Positions 20,801 through 35,800 of a stretch of DNA of 64,000 nt are shown here, piece by piece. The notes beneath the pieces were generated by a model. It was given only the letters and a program-made list of their open reading frames with translations, ran no database searches and had not been told where the DNA came from. The translations under genes were made by a program, and so were the position numbers. The stretch covers positions 186,001 to 250,000 of the forward strand of contig CM024188.1 in the NCBI GenBank assembly GCA_013433145.1. The letters are read 5' to 3'. The stretch is from Ascaris suum (lineage: Eukaryota; Nematoda; Chromadorea; Rhabditida; Ascarididae). Positions within the stretch are counted from its first letter, which is position 1. Each line of letters opens with the position of its first letter.

Positions 20801-23800
20801 AAGGGAGTGACACTTCGCCTTCCTCACGCTTCTTTCCAAGAACATCACTTAAAAACTGAGAATTTTGATAGGGTGACTAAACCTAGGAACGGACTTTACT
20901 TACATTGCTTGGCGGAATGCGATGAATGAAGAATATAGTTGACGCATCGAGAAGGAAAGAAATTATGAACCCAAATCGAACGATTCGCGTTCGAATAGAA
21001 CCACGACAAATCGTAGCCGAAGCAGACAGCAGAGTTAGGAGCAAGGCGAAGGCTGCAGAGAGTGGCCCTGTATACGGTATTGAGTGTGGTAACGTGAAGC
21101 GAATCTAAACGTTCAACGATCACAATTCATTTATCCACCAAACACATCATCATTCGAGTACCAAAAGTATATTTAACTCACAATTACGCCGTTCAACTAC
21201 TCTCACTACCAAAGATCAACGTAAAGAAAATATTAAAACGTCAGAGTCGCAATTACTAAATGCGAAAAATTTATTGTTGCAGACAAATATAAGAATCTGG
21301 AAACTGTGGTTTGCAAAAATGGCATTCTAGACTTTTTTCAAGACATCTTATGGGGTCCCACTGTAAACGGAACTGATCACTGGTAAAGTCATCAGTATCT
21401 TCTCAGCCAGCCTAATGATGTCTTTGTCTACGAAATCCGATAAAACCAGCAAGGAATTTTCGCACGGCACTACTGCACATAACGAATAAATGATCTCGGA
21501 ATTGAATTAAGATTATCCAGAAAAAATGAATGACTTTATAGTGGCTCTCAGTCTTTTTAGGTTCAAATGTGGCCTCACGAACAAAACATTGGACCAAACC
21601 GTCCAAGGGAAGTGAGGGATGTGGGGATTGCTCCTCTTTCTGAAGCGTCAAGGCACAGAAGATTTTTTTGTCCCGTTCCCCGTGACAAACAGAAGGCGAA
21701 TACGAGGGGCTACATGCAGTTCTCAGTGCACAACAGTGGCATTAGGAAAAAATGCGCTAACCGGTTCTCAGGATATGATTAAATAGAGCTGTGGGGAAGT
21801 TTTCTTTTGAAATTTTCAAACGGTAATGGGCTCACTGGATCAGGCTTTATTTAACAACTGAAAGTGTCATTTTTTCTCCCGATACGTGCCAGTTATGTCC
21901 TATCCAGGAAATTAATCTCCCGGTGGGAAATTCCATACAAGGGTCTGCAACGGACGATCTCAATTACTGCTCGAAAACTAAAGACTTGCAAGGTTCAAAA
22001 AAAAAAAAGAAAAAATCATTAAAATTGGGGCGGATAAGAGAAGAATAGAAGTGCACTCACAAGCGCTCCACGATCTGTCCTCATGAAAATGGTGAAAACT
22101 CCGAACTGTTGAAACTGGCACACTACATGGGTGCTGTTGAGTGCCGCTAAGGTAGACCCTTCGGAGCTCCATCGCGAAAACAAGATGTCTTTGCTCTCTG
22201 GATGCGGCAAATCGCTTGAGGTGGCATTGTTGGCCTGAACGGCACCAAGTCGAACACACTCTGGGTACGTCCAACCATTGCTCTCAACAACGGGAAACGA
22301 TATTCGAATGGTACAAGGACGATCGTCCAGAAGCACCGCTACTATCGAATTCTCACAGCCGTGACACTTCGGTTCATGGAAAATTGCATAAAAAATAACG
22401 TCTGTTTGACGTAGAGAGCACAGAAGCTGTATAGTCACAGAGCGCAGTGATTCCGTTCGATCATCGACAAAGTTCGCGAAGCGCGGAAGTATATGATGGT
22501 CGCTTTGAGAGAGCGTGTCAATCGAAAACACTGAAACATCCTCACTGTTGAGCAGCGTACATGCAGAAATTCTAACATTTCGATGGCTTGAAGTTTCAAC
22601 TGCAATATGATGACAAAGAAATGCTCACAATTATAACAGCCGGAAAGTGCCTGTCTTCTGAGTTAAAAAAATCCTTAAAATGCTGTAATTCTTGCCAGCA
22701 TGATTTTTGGGAACTGAATTCAATCTCTCAACATAGAATGACAGATCGAAGAATAGTGGCGAAAACCGCGAACTGAGGGAAGAAAAGGCACTGGTTTGGC
22801 ACATATACCAAGAAGACTTATAGTTGCAAACTCCTTCCTTTCCACAGCGCAGTTTCCCTTCACTATCGTTGCTGCCAGCTTTGTTCCTGATCAGTTCTTT
22901 CTATTACTTTTGGATACCCTTCTTTCATGTAAGAAGTCGGTGGCGTTATTCGAACGAAATGAAAGGGAATTAGAATTATACATAGCTGTCCAGTGGAAAC
23001 GCCATTAAATATGCGCCTGTCTGCTGAGTGCATGATAGAAATCGATGCGAGGAAAGTGAAAGGACTAAGACGTACCTAGTTTGTCGCCAGAAAAGAAGAA
23101 CGAGTTGAGGTAGTGGTTGCGTTCATGCACGACTCGTAAATGCGCACCAATATCGAGCACAGCGCGAGATGTCCGCACGTAGTTGGCATTATTGGCCACA
23201 CTAGCCAAGTTATTGAGGGACTGAAGAATATTCCTTGTGAAATCTTCGGTCCTGTAAATCCGCTGCATAGCACATATAAACAATGCTGATTTGTTCCACA
23301 TCCGCTACAGTGAGAACGAAGCAAGAATTTTCGATAAAAGGTCGTACGATTTAATGAAATGTAAAATAGGCATCGTGCTACTGCTATACTCCTCATATTC
23401 CCGTAACAAGTAGTCCTGGTGAATTAAAATGCAAAATATCACATGAACTTCTCCGTGCCTTCAACACATTTCTGCCTAACACCGAAAGTAAGGCCCTGAC
23501 TAGGCTTTTGAAAACTTGAAAGTAATCTTGATGGGATGGGAGTGCAATTCATGAATTTCGTCATTCCCCCGATGAGTGCCTTAGTGAGCATTTTTGTGGA
23601 TTTCCCACTTTACGGAGTTCGCTTCTTCAAATCTATTTAGATGGAAAAATTTCAAGCTCGGGGAAGGGTCTGAAGCAAAGCCTTGTGACTTACTCATATT
23701 CTTGAGTGTATGTGAGAGAGTAATGCAGCAAACACAGGATCTCTGAAATGCTGAAAGTTCGAGTTTTCCACCGTTGATTAAGGGATTAAATGGATCTGTT

Positions 23801-26800
23801 TTCCAGCAACTCATATTTTTTTCACTACGCACAAGAGAATTACCTGCTTAATGAGTTTAGTGAGTGCTATCACAATCGTGCGGAATAGTTGTGCTTCTGA
23901 GAGAAAACTAATTTTGAAAGAAGTATACAATAATTCTCGCACTTCTTTAAAACGACACGTTACTGAGTGAGGAACTAACATTGGAGGGTTTGCTTTCGGG
24001 TCCTTGTTGTGCTTTTTTAGCACTTTGATGGAGATAACAACCAGCTCTTGACACATAAAACTGTTCACGGCATAGCCTGAGCAAATGAACTGAGCAGCTG
24101 ATATATTGCCCTATACTGAAAAACGGCCTCAGAAATTTTCAACTATGGTATCTCATAAAAGGTGCCCGATGTAAACGATGCTACAGTTTGCATCAGCAAA
24201 AGTATACCTGACATGAAAGGTGGCGTTAGTTTTTCTTTCTGCATCCAGCAATCTTTTCACAGCGTCGTTCGCAATTTCGAGATTAATGCCACGCATAGTC
24301 CATCGATCATTGGTCGCATTCGCCAGCATCTGTGCTAGCTCAATATTCGATGCCGCATCGGCCATCTTCAAATATATTAGTGAGCAATTTCAATGGCAAA
24401 TAAATCGAATACATGGAGACCTCTAAGAAGCCTCAGATTTTCCTCATCATTTACTCTTTGACGATTTCATAGCACACACAAGCAATACGAAAGCGAAAAA
24501 TTAACATTTGGAGGCGTTTAAAATTTGTTGCATTGATGCTGTAAAACAGATTCTAAAGAATCATGCATACGCCTCAGAAGCGACAATGGATGCGCACAAT
24601 GACTTTGCCTAAGTTATCAGTTCGCGCCTCACAAAGAGTAAGTACATGGTGGTATAAAACATTTTTAATGTAAGGATACAGCTCTGCCTTCTTCGAGACC
24701 TTTTTCGCTGCCGCTGAAACGCTGTTTTCAATCTTCTTAGATGGCATTTGACGGCGCTAGCATTTCTTTAATCCTTTTTTTGTGTCTGTCTGCATAACAT
24801 TTCAAAGTGGAATCGATAGAAGCGATCGATCAAATATATTTTAACCCACTCTGGGACTAGTTTCAAAAATCACCCCTCGACGCTACGATCGCACTCTTTT
24901 ACAGATCTTCCTGTAATTGAGGCACCAATTCAGTTATGTTTATATATTTATCAGATCCAGCTAGCCATTATGACAATGCATTCAAGAAGAAAGAGAGCAA
25001 ACCATGAACGGAGTGTGTTTTCCACTATGTGTTGGACTGAGGAACCAAATTACCTTCAACGCATCTTACACTGCTTGTGGGTGGCTTTAGAATTGTAATC
25101 ACCACAGAGGTTCAACTTTCGGATGTTCGAGCGCGTAGTCATAGAAAATCGTTTTGAAAAATAAAACCCACATGGAGCAGGTGCGATTCGGCTTTGTCGC
25201 CATAAAAGCACATAAATTAGTATGAAATTTCATGAACGGCGTGTTTCAGCATAGAAATTAAAAAAATCTTTTTGCCAACAACCTGACAAGTTTCGGCTGC
25301 ATTGTTAGCTTTGGAGTTCTTTCCTTAGGAGTGGTTGTGGGTATCATTTGTGTAGACCTTGAACTATTCAACAGAAGGATGGAACCGGGCCCCATAGGAG
25401 CCATTTGTTCTTTTTTAAACCAATGAACTGCCTCATCCAAAATTCCCACACAATTGCAACGAACCGCTATTTATGCTAAAAACGATGTACTGTTCCCTAA
25501 GGTTATCGTATTGTCAAAGAAGGGATGAAAGCAGCATTTTTGATGGGCTTCATCAAAATAGCGACTACGTTTGCCTCGAATGAGCGTCATATTGAACAAT
25601 GTTCTTATGAAGCAAAAGTGGACCTTCTGGTATGCAAAGAAAGTACAGTTGTAGCTGTTTACTTGCTCCCATTTGCCGTTGTTGCCACATTTCCTTAGTG
25701 CGATTCCCGTCTCACCAAATGAGCAACTCTACAATTCAATGCGTCCTGTTAGGAAACTGATATGAGCCAAGGCAATGAAAAACCTCAAAGCATACTTTCG
25801 GAAAAATAATGCAACCACCAAGAAATTCGAGCCAATGACGTTCATCTGAACAATATTACTGCTTACATTTCAGATTTCTTTGCGACATCAGCTTTAAATA
25901 CACTAGTGGATTAGGTTATCGAGTGCAAAATCCCGCACTTCCAGCAGGTCGTGATCTGACTGTAGAACGAATATGTAATTTGTGGCTGTTGACCACCTCT
26001 CCCTTACCCTTCCCCCATCCGTCCAGCTGGAACAGAATGAAGGTGGTGTAAGGGGGGGGGGGAGGGAGAGGAGGAACTCATTTATGCGAAACGTGAAAAT
26101 GAAATGAGCGGCCATTTTCGGTTATTTTCTGTCATATATCGTCTTTACAGCGCTACATAAAAAGCCTACAGTCGCGTTTTGCTTTTTCATTCGTCGGTAC
26201 TTTTACTGTACCAAAAATGTCACAAGGCCACAATGACGAGGTTTCAATGAAAAACAGTCCATTCTGCACGACATCACTTTTGCAAATTCACTCAGCAGGA
26301 CAATATGTTACAGAATGTCAGCAAACAATAAAACTTGGAATAAATGCGTCCATATTTTACCTGAACCGATATCGTACAAATTTTCAGCAAAAAATTCGTT
26401 CTTATCTTTTCAAAAGTGTGCTCAGAATGCGCATCATGTTGTCGCATTCGAGCATACACAATTACGGTCGTGTCCATCGTCATCCACATGATATTAACCA
26501 TAGGACCATCATGGCTGGAGGAATAAAATTCAGTGGATACCTCTACGGCACATGACGACCCGGCGCATCAAGACTTGAGCTCATTCACCAGGAAAAGAAT
26601 TCAGGCATACTTGAAAGTGCTTCAAAAGTTGCATGTGCGAGAACGTTTCACAATCAACAGCCTGGTAAAATATGAGAAAAAATGACTTCTTTCTTTGCAA
26701 AAGTGAGGCCAGTTGTGGAATCGATAAAAGCACGAATGAATTTTCATAATTGCTGGAGATTAACAAAACTCTGGTAAGCTTTCTACTGCTTTTTGCTTCG

Positions 26801-29800
26801 CGATCTAAACAGTTTTGAAGCACACTTGCATATAAAAACTATTGACCACTTTTTTGTGGCTCTTCACCCCTTTCGGAGATAAAGATCGACCTGAAGGTGA
26901 AAGGTAAAAACGAGCCCACGACATTGCATACCTCCAATTTCAGTGGTTCTCCAGTTCAGCCCACTGGACTGATCTGTTCTGAAAGTAAACACATACGTTA
27001 TCTGTTCTGAATGCGCTTCCTATAAAAGGCCAAATGAACGCGACTGTCACCTGTCTTGCCACCACGCCATGCACGGTTGTTGGCCACTGAATGCCCTGTT
27101 CGATGTTGGATGGGCATCGGTTGTGCACTTTTACGCATTTGAGAGTCTGGCGATCAAGTTCCTCGGCAGCATGCGCGCATCGGTCACATCTGCGCCCAAG
27201 TGCCTCCCCTGTGCACTGACACTGTCCGAGCGCAGAACAGCTTTTCCCCGACGACCCAAATCCACATTCACAAGGAACGCAACGGTCGATTGAAAAATAG
27301 TTGCCCGGCTGGAATGATGGTAATTAAACTATAGGCGTCACAATTTTTTAAGGCTATATGTGGCGTAATTGTGCACTCATCCGAATGAAAAGCTCGTACA
27401 TCCAACTAGCATTCATCGACCAAGCTATTCACTTTCCTATGAAGTGAACAAAGCATAAAAAATGAGCCCTAGATTTGTCAATATAATCAAACCGATGACT
27501 GCGAGTCCCTAAATAAGCATAATGCAAATCTTGATCACAATTTATAGTGGCAGTCACTCACTCAGCTACTGAGTCAACGGTGAAACACATTCAGATGGTC
27601 CTTCAATAGCTTCCCTCTGCTGACAATATGCATTTCGATGGCTTCTTGCTCTCATGGGTTTTCAGGGTTTAGGAGATTCTGATGAAATTAAAAGGGCGCT
27701 ACACAACATTCTCATCTGCACATTTCAAGCGAAGATTCCTTATGACGCCTTAGTTGTCTGCTCATGGTATTTTCATCCCGATATGCTGGCAAGGAAAACA
27801 GCAGCTGCTTTTCACTGATTGACTCACATGAGCGGTGCCTCATATTGTGCAGCTGCCAATATTCCTCAGATACCTGGTACCAAAAGAAAACAACTTGAAC
27901 TAGAAATTGTCCATGATAGTGGAACGCTTTGCCACTCCGTTATACGTCCCAGCAAATGAGCCGCCAAGGATTTGTTCATCCAGTACCTAGCTGGATTTAC
28001 ATATAAAATCACTTTCACAAATGCTCGTTGTGTGTGTGCGAAGAAACCACAGTGAAGTATACATGCATCAGAGAAATCAAATGGAATTTGTAAAAGAATG
28101 ACGCCGCCAGATAATTTTGTGCCCCTTTTTGCAGTCGCTGCGTGCCTCAGAGTCTCAGAATAAGTGCCGCGAATAGGGCCATTCCACAGTTTTTCTTCGC
28201 AAGCTGATACAGATCTGCAAGTGACCCACTTCACAAAGACAAGTCCCGGTCTTCTCGTCGCATTGCCTGATAAAGCCTCGTCTCACGTCACATTCGCATT
28301 CGCGACAGTGTGGAAATTTCCCATACCATCCTAGTGGACAAGTGCGTGTGACCGCTTTGCGTTCACAATTGCGTCCGGTGAATCCGTCCGCACATCGACA
28401 CTCGTAACCTTAATAAACCCTCTCATAACCTTAACTGATGCTTTTTCCAGCAACCTTTGTTCAAAATTGCATCAGTAATGCATAAACAAAACGATGAAAC
28501 AACGGCGAGCCAAAATCCCACAAAGTCTCAATTTCTGACGATAAATGAACAAGAAAACTTTTCCCCAAAATGGCTCGGAAGTGTCCCGATCATACTACAG
28601 TTCGTTGATGGATTAAACAGGAAATCGGCGCGTGTATAAGCCGTCGTTCGCAATGTTTCTACATCTTCGAAGGAGGTATCGAATATTCTCTCCTTTTGCA
28701 GTAATTCATCTTGTGTAAGGCGTGTGGACCATGGCAGATAACAATAATAAAACATTTGTTGATGGCCAACACCGGAAGCGCGATAGAAAAATATCGTACT
28801 CACCGTTTAGGTGTCTTACTCTATCATCAAGGGTAGATTAAGTTTTAAAGTACTCCTAACATACTCCTCAATGTACTCATGATGGTGGCATGCCGAAACG
28901 CTGAATAAAATATTTTTCTATCCGTGCCTCTGGTGTTCGCCTCCAACAAATATATTATCATGTGTACCACAGATAGGGTGGAGCAGCCGTCGTCTTTTAT
29001 GGCAGGGTCGACTGGAGGAAGAACGATTAGGCCCCCCCCCCCCCTGCATGAACTAGACATCTGGACGCTGGCCGAAAATCATTCGACATTTTCAGACAAC
29101 AAATACATAAGTCTTACCGTAACTATTATTTGATCTTGAGCAAAAACCTTGATGCGCACATATCCTAGGAAAGGCACACGCATCGGTGCAGTTGTCTCCT
29201 ATGTAGCCTAAAAGAAAGGCACTTGCATTGCACCCTTTGCAAATAAGATTCGTAAGAACATTTGTGAATGGCCGAGGAATTTGCAACTATAGTTTTTATA
29301 ATAAGTGTGATATAGCATCTGCACTTATCTACGATAACACACTATCATAATACTCGTAATATATGTGACCACATCAAGAGATTGTAACATAAAACTAATG
29401 CGAAGAAATTTAGCGCTATAACAAACGCTCTCATTTTACGATTATTAGACCTTCTGAAAACTTCCATAACTGAAGGCACCGAGGAAACAACAACGTCTGT
29501 ACGAATTATTTCGCAGTGAAACGTGCGCAGTCCAACGAACGGAAGTAAGAATTAACGCACTTTGACAATATTTGAATCATTTTTAGCCTTCGTTCAGTAT
29601 TTATTAAGCTATCTATACTCTGGAAACCTCAACTGAATTGCTCACTCAGACAGAGCTGAAGTAAAAAGGAAGAGTTGTATCGTCCTGATTTGCAGCAATT
29701 CCTATTTTCTTTTTACGAAAAAAAAAAGACTCAACACATAACAAACCTTTGAGGCAATGGCATCGGTGGCGATCCCAATCACGGATACATCTACTGTTGC

Positions 29801-32800
29801 GAGGACATATATGTGGCTGACCACATTCATTGCGCACCTGAACTTTCCGATACGAACAGTTGTAAAGAGCAAGATGGCTGGACTACTAAACCCAATTACC
29901 ACAGAGTATAGGCGTTTAAACTGATGTTGTGCTTTGAAATTTTCCAGCTAATATGCTCGTACTTCACATTCAATGTGCTCTCCACAGTATCCCAAACGTG
30001 ACTGAGATATTCAGAACATTACAACTCTTTTTTATATGTCCGCTGTTGAAATGGATGAAAAGTGTATCGTGAGAAACGCCCCTACGTGCTGTTAACCTAA
30101 AAAACGATTGCGGAATTTTATCCCAGCATAAACTGTAACTCTACAGCAAAATAAACAAGAGGAGCACTGCGTTTGTTACCTGACAGTTAGATTTTGTTCT
30201 CGACTGTTCGACTACCTTTGCGCGCAAATTGTTCAGCTTGACGTTGCGCAGACAGCCTTCGAAACGCTGCGGATGGCTCATTGACGGTGCTAGACCAGAA
30301 TACATGCTTCGAACGCCAAGAACCGCTTCGCCTTCGGATAGTGGGAAACGCTGCAAATAGAAGCATTGCCTAACGATGAAGCTGAACGTGATATGAACTG
30401 CATTCTCCCTGAAACTATCATAGTGAAATGACAAAAATATGATTAAAGTTTTAAGTTGGACCTAAACTACGATCCTGGATCTTCACAAACTCCCACCCCT
30501 ACCAGGTCTGCTCAAACTACTTCACATTCCGACTTCATGTATTTTTTTACTGAGCAGCTCGATAGGCTTGTTAGATTAATCCAACTAATCACATTAACCA
30601 CTTGTGCATTTGTTTCTTTGTGGCGAAACTTTGTCACCATGCCGGTGGTAAACAACGCAGGCGTCTCACCTCTACGTTTCCTCTCATTCCCTATGACAGT
30701 TCCTGTTAGGAACCGAGCTTCATTCTTCAAGCAACTGGTAAAAGCTACCCACCATCTCCCATTCAAGGGATTTTGCACTTCGCTACCAGAGCGTATGACA
30801 GTCACCATCGCGTGTGAGGTGACTGAAACAAAGCTAGATTCCCTAGTTATTAAGGCGGCTGAAATCTGGGATCGCCTCAGCAACAATTTATAACATTTCG
30901 GTACATCTAACTGATGTCTGTCAAACAAAAAACTGCACCTAATTTAAGTTAATCATCAATGTAAAGAGACAAACAAAACAAGAAAACTCAAGGAACTAAA
31001 TGTCATTAAATTTTTCTGCATAAAAAATTTCAAGACTGTTCACCTTCTCGTGAATATAGTCGACCAGCACACGAACAAACATGCCGTCTATTCCAATAAG
31101 AATTGCTTTAAATTTTCCATCAGAGAAATATGGAAATGTTAGTGTGAACTGTTGCCGACCGACTGTCACTACTCCATATCCCTGTGCAAGCTGAAAAAAA
31201 TTTCCCATCGACGTCTCATATACATAATAGGGATTTTGAGCGCTGATTGCGAAAGTGCAATACGTTGTTTCTTACAAAACAGGTTTCGCCGAATGATTCA
31301 GGGAAAATTTTAGAAAATTTTCAATTAAATTTCATGTGACAAAGCACAATTCTTTTTTTTAGGAGAAGATGAGATTATCGAACTCTACCTAACATAGAGA
31401 GCCTAAATAGTGTTTGATGTGAAACAGATGAAACCCTGGTCAAAACCGGATTGTTCCTCCACGCCAGGAAGCATTATTTTGAATAATGAAAATTAGCATT
31501 TTCTTGTACATTTACGAAAAGCCTCATTAATTCACCCCACAAGCGTTAATAGATGGGTTTTCCAAGTAACTTACGTCTTTTCAGTTCCCTTTCTTCTAGC
31601 ACATTTTAAATCTTTCAAATTTCTAGAAGCGCCTTCGAAAAACCTACTTTTTAGCAGACAGATGTAAAGAAGTAGCCATAACTTTTTTTGCGGAATGGTT
31701 GATTTTCTTGAGTTTCGGATATCTAAGCGACGTTTTCATGAAGAATTAAACGAACCTAGTGTCTTTCCGAGAGGTTTCCCCTGCTCTCCTAAATTTCATA
31801 CGAAGTAATGAAAACCCTTTGCGATGGACTGATAAATCCTCAAGAAGTTTTCTGCATTCTATTGCATGGGCTTCTCACCTTTTTTTGGATTATCTAATCT
31901 TGCTGACATAATTAAACTTAACAGTTCTGCAGCAACAACTTCAGTCTTTTGACTTCGCTCCCCACAGCGTCGGACAATCGACAAAAACCTCTAGCTGTGG
32001 ATGCCTGCACAAAGTCTTTTCGCTTCCAGTCACCTACCTAAATTCAAACAACCCGCAGAATAGTCAGGACCGCTTTTCTTATATCCATAGAAGCAAAGGG
32101 CTTTCTTGAAGCCAAAACAAAACTGCAGGAGCAAAGCGGTCTGAAAATTCGGAGACTACACGAAATATTGATCGAAACAATTCATCGATCAAATTTCAGG
32201 AAATGAATCAGACATAATTATATAGCACAGAAAAAAAATGTATGTTTTCGCCATTCTGTGAAATATTTCTGGTTCTGCCAGAACCCGCACTTTCTAAAAG
32301 GAATCCAGCATGCATGCAGCCTTCGCGGGAGCCGAGTTTCGGCCGTTCACAGCAGATGGATCCGAAAATTTCTTGAAAAACTCTCTTGAAATTAAGAACA
32401 GTCTAACCTGGAGAAAAAATGGGCCGCATCACCGGAATCAGCTCCAGAAACAAGTTTTACATCCTTCTTCATCAGAAAAAAAAACCTGTTTTAACAGGCT
32501 ATTGTAAAATGTAAAAGTTGGAAACCAGCTTTCTAAGAAAACTGGCGCCTTAAAAAGGCATTTAAATCACCATTGTGCTGGCATTCAAAAATGTTAAAAT
32601 AAGGGCCAATTATGGAATCTAAGGCACCTTTTCAATATTCTTCAGTCATTTCTCATTCTCTATGCTGGTGCAGGCATTTCTCAGTTCAAGAGCTTGTATA
32701 CCTCAGCCGGGTGAGATGTACTAAGTGCACGTGCAACACGACGGCCCTCTATGGCCCCATTCAGACCTGATGGCCCAAAATCACACATAGCGCGATCACT

Positions 32801-35800
32801 TCGGCTCTCAAATTCACTTGTCCTTACCACGGATCGCTGCCAAGCATAGGCGGAGAGTGTTTTGCTCTCGAAAGAATCCACTTTTTCTAGTGCTCGGAGG
32901 CACTCAAAGGTGCGTGGATAATTCCGCGTTTTTGCCTCAGAATGGAAGCGGCTTTCCCCCTCCCCCCCCCCCCAACCTCCATCCAACCCCCCACCTCCTT
33001 CTAAGCGCCCACTGATTAGCTAATCCCCCAGGAGAGCTGGTAGATAGTGGCGCCGCCTAGCATATACAGTCAGAGCGGTACAGCTATATCGGATGAGAGA
33101 GGCATTCCAGCCCCTCGCACGAGCAGTGCGCAAAATCTTACTTATGTTAGGATGCTTATAAGTGGGGAGGCAACTAGAACGCCTAGTGAAACAACTGACC
33201 ATTCCACTTTATGCAAATACACCGCATGGCGGTAAGCAATAAGCCAATTTAGTTTCGACGGTCTACTTTTGCGGCATTACGATTAACTCTGCTTATTCAA
33301 ACGAACATTAAAATTTAAGCGCTAGTGCAAAGCACATACAGAAAGTCAAATATTACCGAGAACGTGATGAAGTCAGAGTGCAAAACAAATTCGACTGCGA
33401 TCACTTGCGTATCCCGTGAACGAGTACGAAATTCGAGAGAAACGTTTCTAAACACATCAGCGTTGTGCACTTTCCACATCACATACGACTCTTCGTCGTC
33501 TAGCATCACGTAGCTTGGCCTCTCTGCAAAAATTTTCAAATGAAATTAGATGTTAGCAAGTCAAAACTTTATTCAAGCGCTGACCACTCTCCATGGATCG
33601 AGAAACAAAGCTTAAAGAGATAACTATTCAACCATATTTCTTATTCGTATAGTGGGCATCGATAAAATGCCCAGTCAACGAAATAAATTGTACTAAAGCA
33701 ATTCTCGAGGTAAGTGCTTAAAACGTGCATTCAGCGCTTATTTATTCCTGCGCCGTGTTCACCTGACGCAAGAAGGTTGCCGTGCACGCAACATATACAC
33801 ATACTGTTGGTTGAAATGTAGCCCGAAGACGATTTCTACTTTGCGAAAAGCGATTGAAAAAGCGTTGACAGTGATGTTTCCGCAATATGAATTTTGGAAC
33901 TCATTAAGCGAAGGAGTAAAAGATGTTGAGAGTTTTCATAATTTTTCGCATGAAAACATTGTAGGAAGTCACGTCTGAGAGTATGGTGTACGTGCCTGAC
34001 CGCTTGCCTAGTAGTTTCAGAGCCTGAAATGCAAAAGTCAACGTGACAAACATTGGTAAATACAATGAATGCAATAAAAAACCGATCTCCGAAACGTGAC
34101 TTCCAAATGAAGCCTTCATATATGAGTGTGACTGGCGAGCGAATTGCACACGCAAATTTCGAAGCATAGAAGGCAGTCGACTCATAATTTGTGAAATTGG
34201 ACATTTTTGCAGTAAAAGAAATTAATAGACGCTCTGTGATTTGAATGCGCAGAAGCGAATTTTAACAACGAATGCATCACAATGGCGTGAGGTGCGTGGG
34301 TTCATCGATTTGTCCGACAATGTCGTAAATTGCCTTCGTAATACGCATTATAGCGACGTCGTGTCCACGCACATGTTATATATGCAGGTATACAGGTCTT
34401 CCCATCACCCGGTAGTTTTAACTAAGCAACTAATAAAGCTAAAGTTATGGTTGAGAGGCCGGAAAAATATGAAACCTTTCGGGATGACCTTGTGAAAACT
34501 GAGCTCCAGTTGATGTTACACCATCCGAGCATAGACCTTCTAAATGGAACACTCTAACAGCAGAACCATAATCTAGATAAATGCATTTTCGATTTCCGTA
34601 ATAACACTGCGCTGCCTTGTGCCACGACCTCGCCAACGTTTTCATCCACTAGTTCATCCAGTGCTCTCTACTAACGGTTGAAATTTAAAAAATCAGCCGA
34701 CCAGCCTGTTTATGCCATAATTCCGCCTGTGGAATCGACTCTGCTAGCCGACTCCGGTCGAATTCTGCGAAACTAATCTATCAAAGATGACTAATAGATC
34801 TAACCAGCGCTACAGGCGTGTTCGGTATGCAGTTGGTGCTCGCACCGACAATGATGACCGCCCCAGTAGTTCTCGCATCTGCTCGACGGATGACATGGCA
34901 TCGAAGAGCAAACTTCTCGTTTCTCTTTACAGCCAGCGAGCACGACGCCGCTCCTTGAAAGTTCGCTGAAGCTCGAGAAGTGATAGAGCAGTCCGTCGAC
35001 GCTCAGATTAGATATGCATCCTGTGTAGCCATGTTGGACAACTGGCATGAGGGATTCGTCGTTTAACACAGTATTATATTCACTTTTGCTCGCCACACCC
35101 GGTCGGGCACCAAAATAAACGACTGGGACAACGTCGAGGAAACGATGGCAAGTTACACTTCCGTCAGCACATCTGAAACAAGTAATGTTCCGCAAATGAA
35201 CTGTTGCAAACTGTACCATTAAGGTACATAATTGCGGAAGTCCACGGAGGTGCGGTCCCTTTTAATCGCTTGATAGCTCGACTTGTGTCCTTTTAATCGC
35301 TTAGCTTGGATGAGAGATAGCTCGACTTATGTAATATAAATGTGCATCGCGGTCGTTTCTATAGCTCATTAGTTGATAGAACTGAACGGGGAGATAAACA
35401 CAACACACAGATGTGCAAGCAATTATCCAGAAGTGCATAAAAGGTGAAGTACATTCAAATCTCTAAATTTTTGAATAAAGGCAGAAAGTTCCCATGTCGT
35501 CAATGACGGAAAACTGACAACGAATAAAATTTACACATCTCGGCCTGCAAAAGATCTCCGATTCGCACCAACGCACGCAAGTAATACCTTTCCAACTCAC
35601 AACATTCTCTCCTCTCAACCTTCTGCCACTTCTGCTATTCATTTTATCAGCACAACTTACTAGAACCATCGATTACCGCTAACGTGTATCGGTATCGTTG
35701 TCTTCCTTCGCAATAAATGACAGTTCTACTTAATAGCTTTGTGCTTCAAGCTCCTTTTTCTCGATTGCGTGAAAATGCGATTTGCGGATGATTCGAAATG

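Noticed and set aside
25258..25449. 63-codon - strand frame rich in Thr/Pro
   Set aside because: No splice partner and no known family; the flanking fmi-1 exons join without it.
30456..30928. Overlapping + (145 codons) and - (138 codons) frames
   Set aside because: Intronic between exons 31044-31190 and 30180-30350, which join in phase; no domain seen in either.
33836..34204. 122-codon - strand frame
   Set aside because: Intronic; the exons 34805-35172 and 33357-33523 join in phase without it, and it has no laminin G or EGF pattern.
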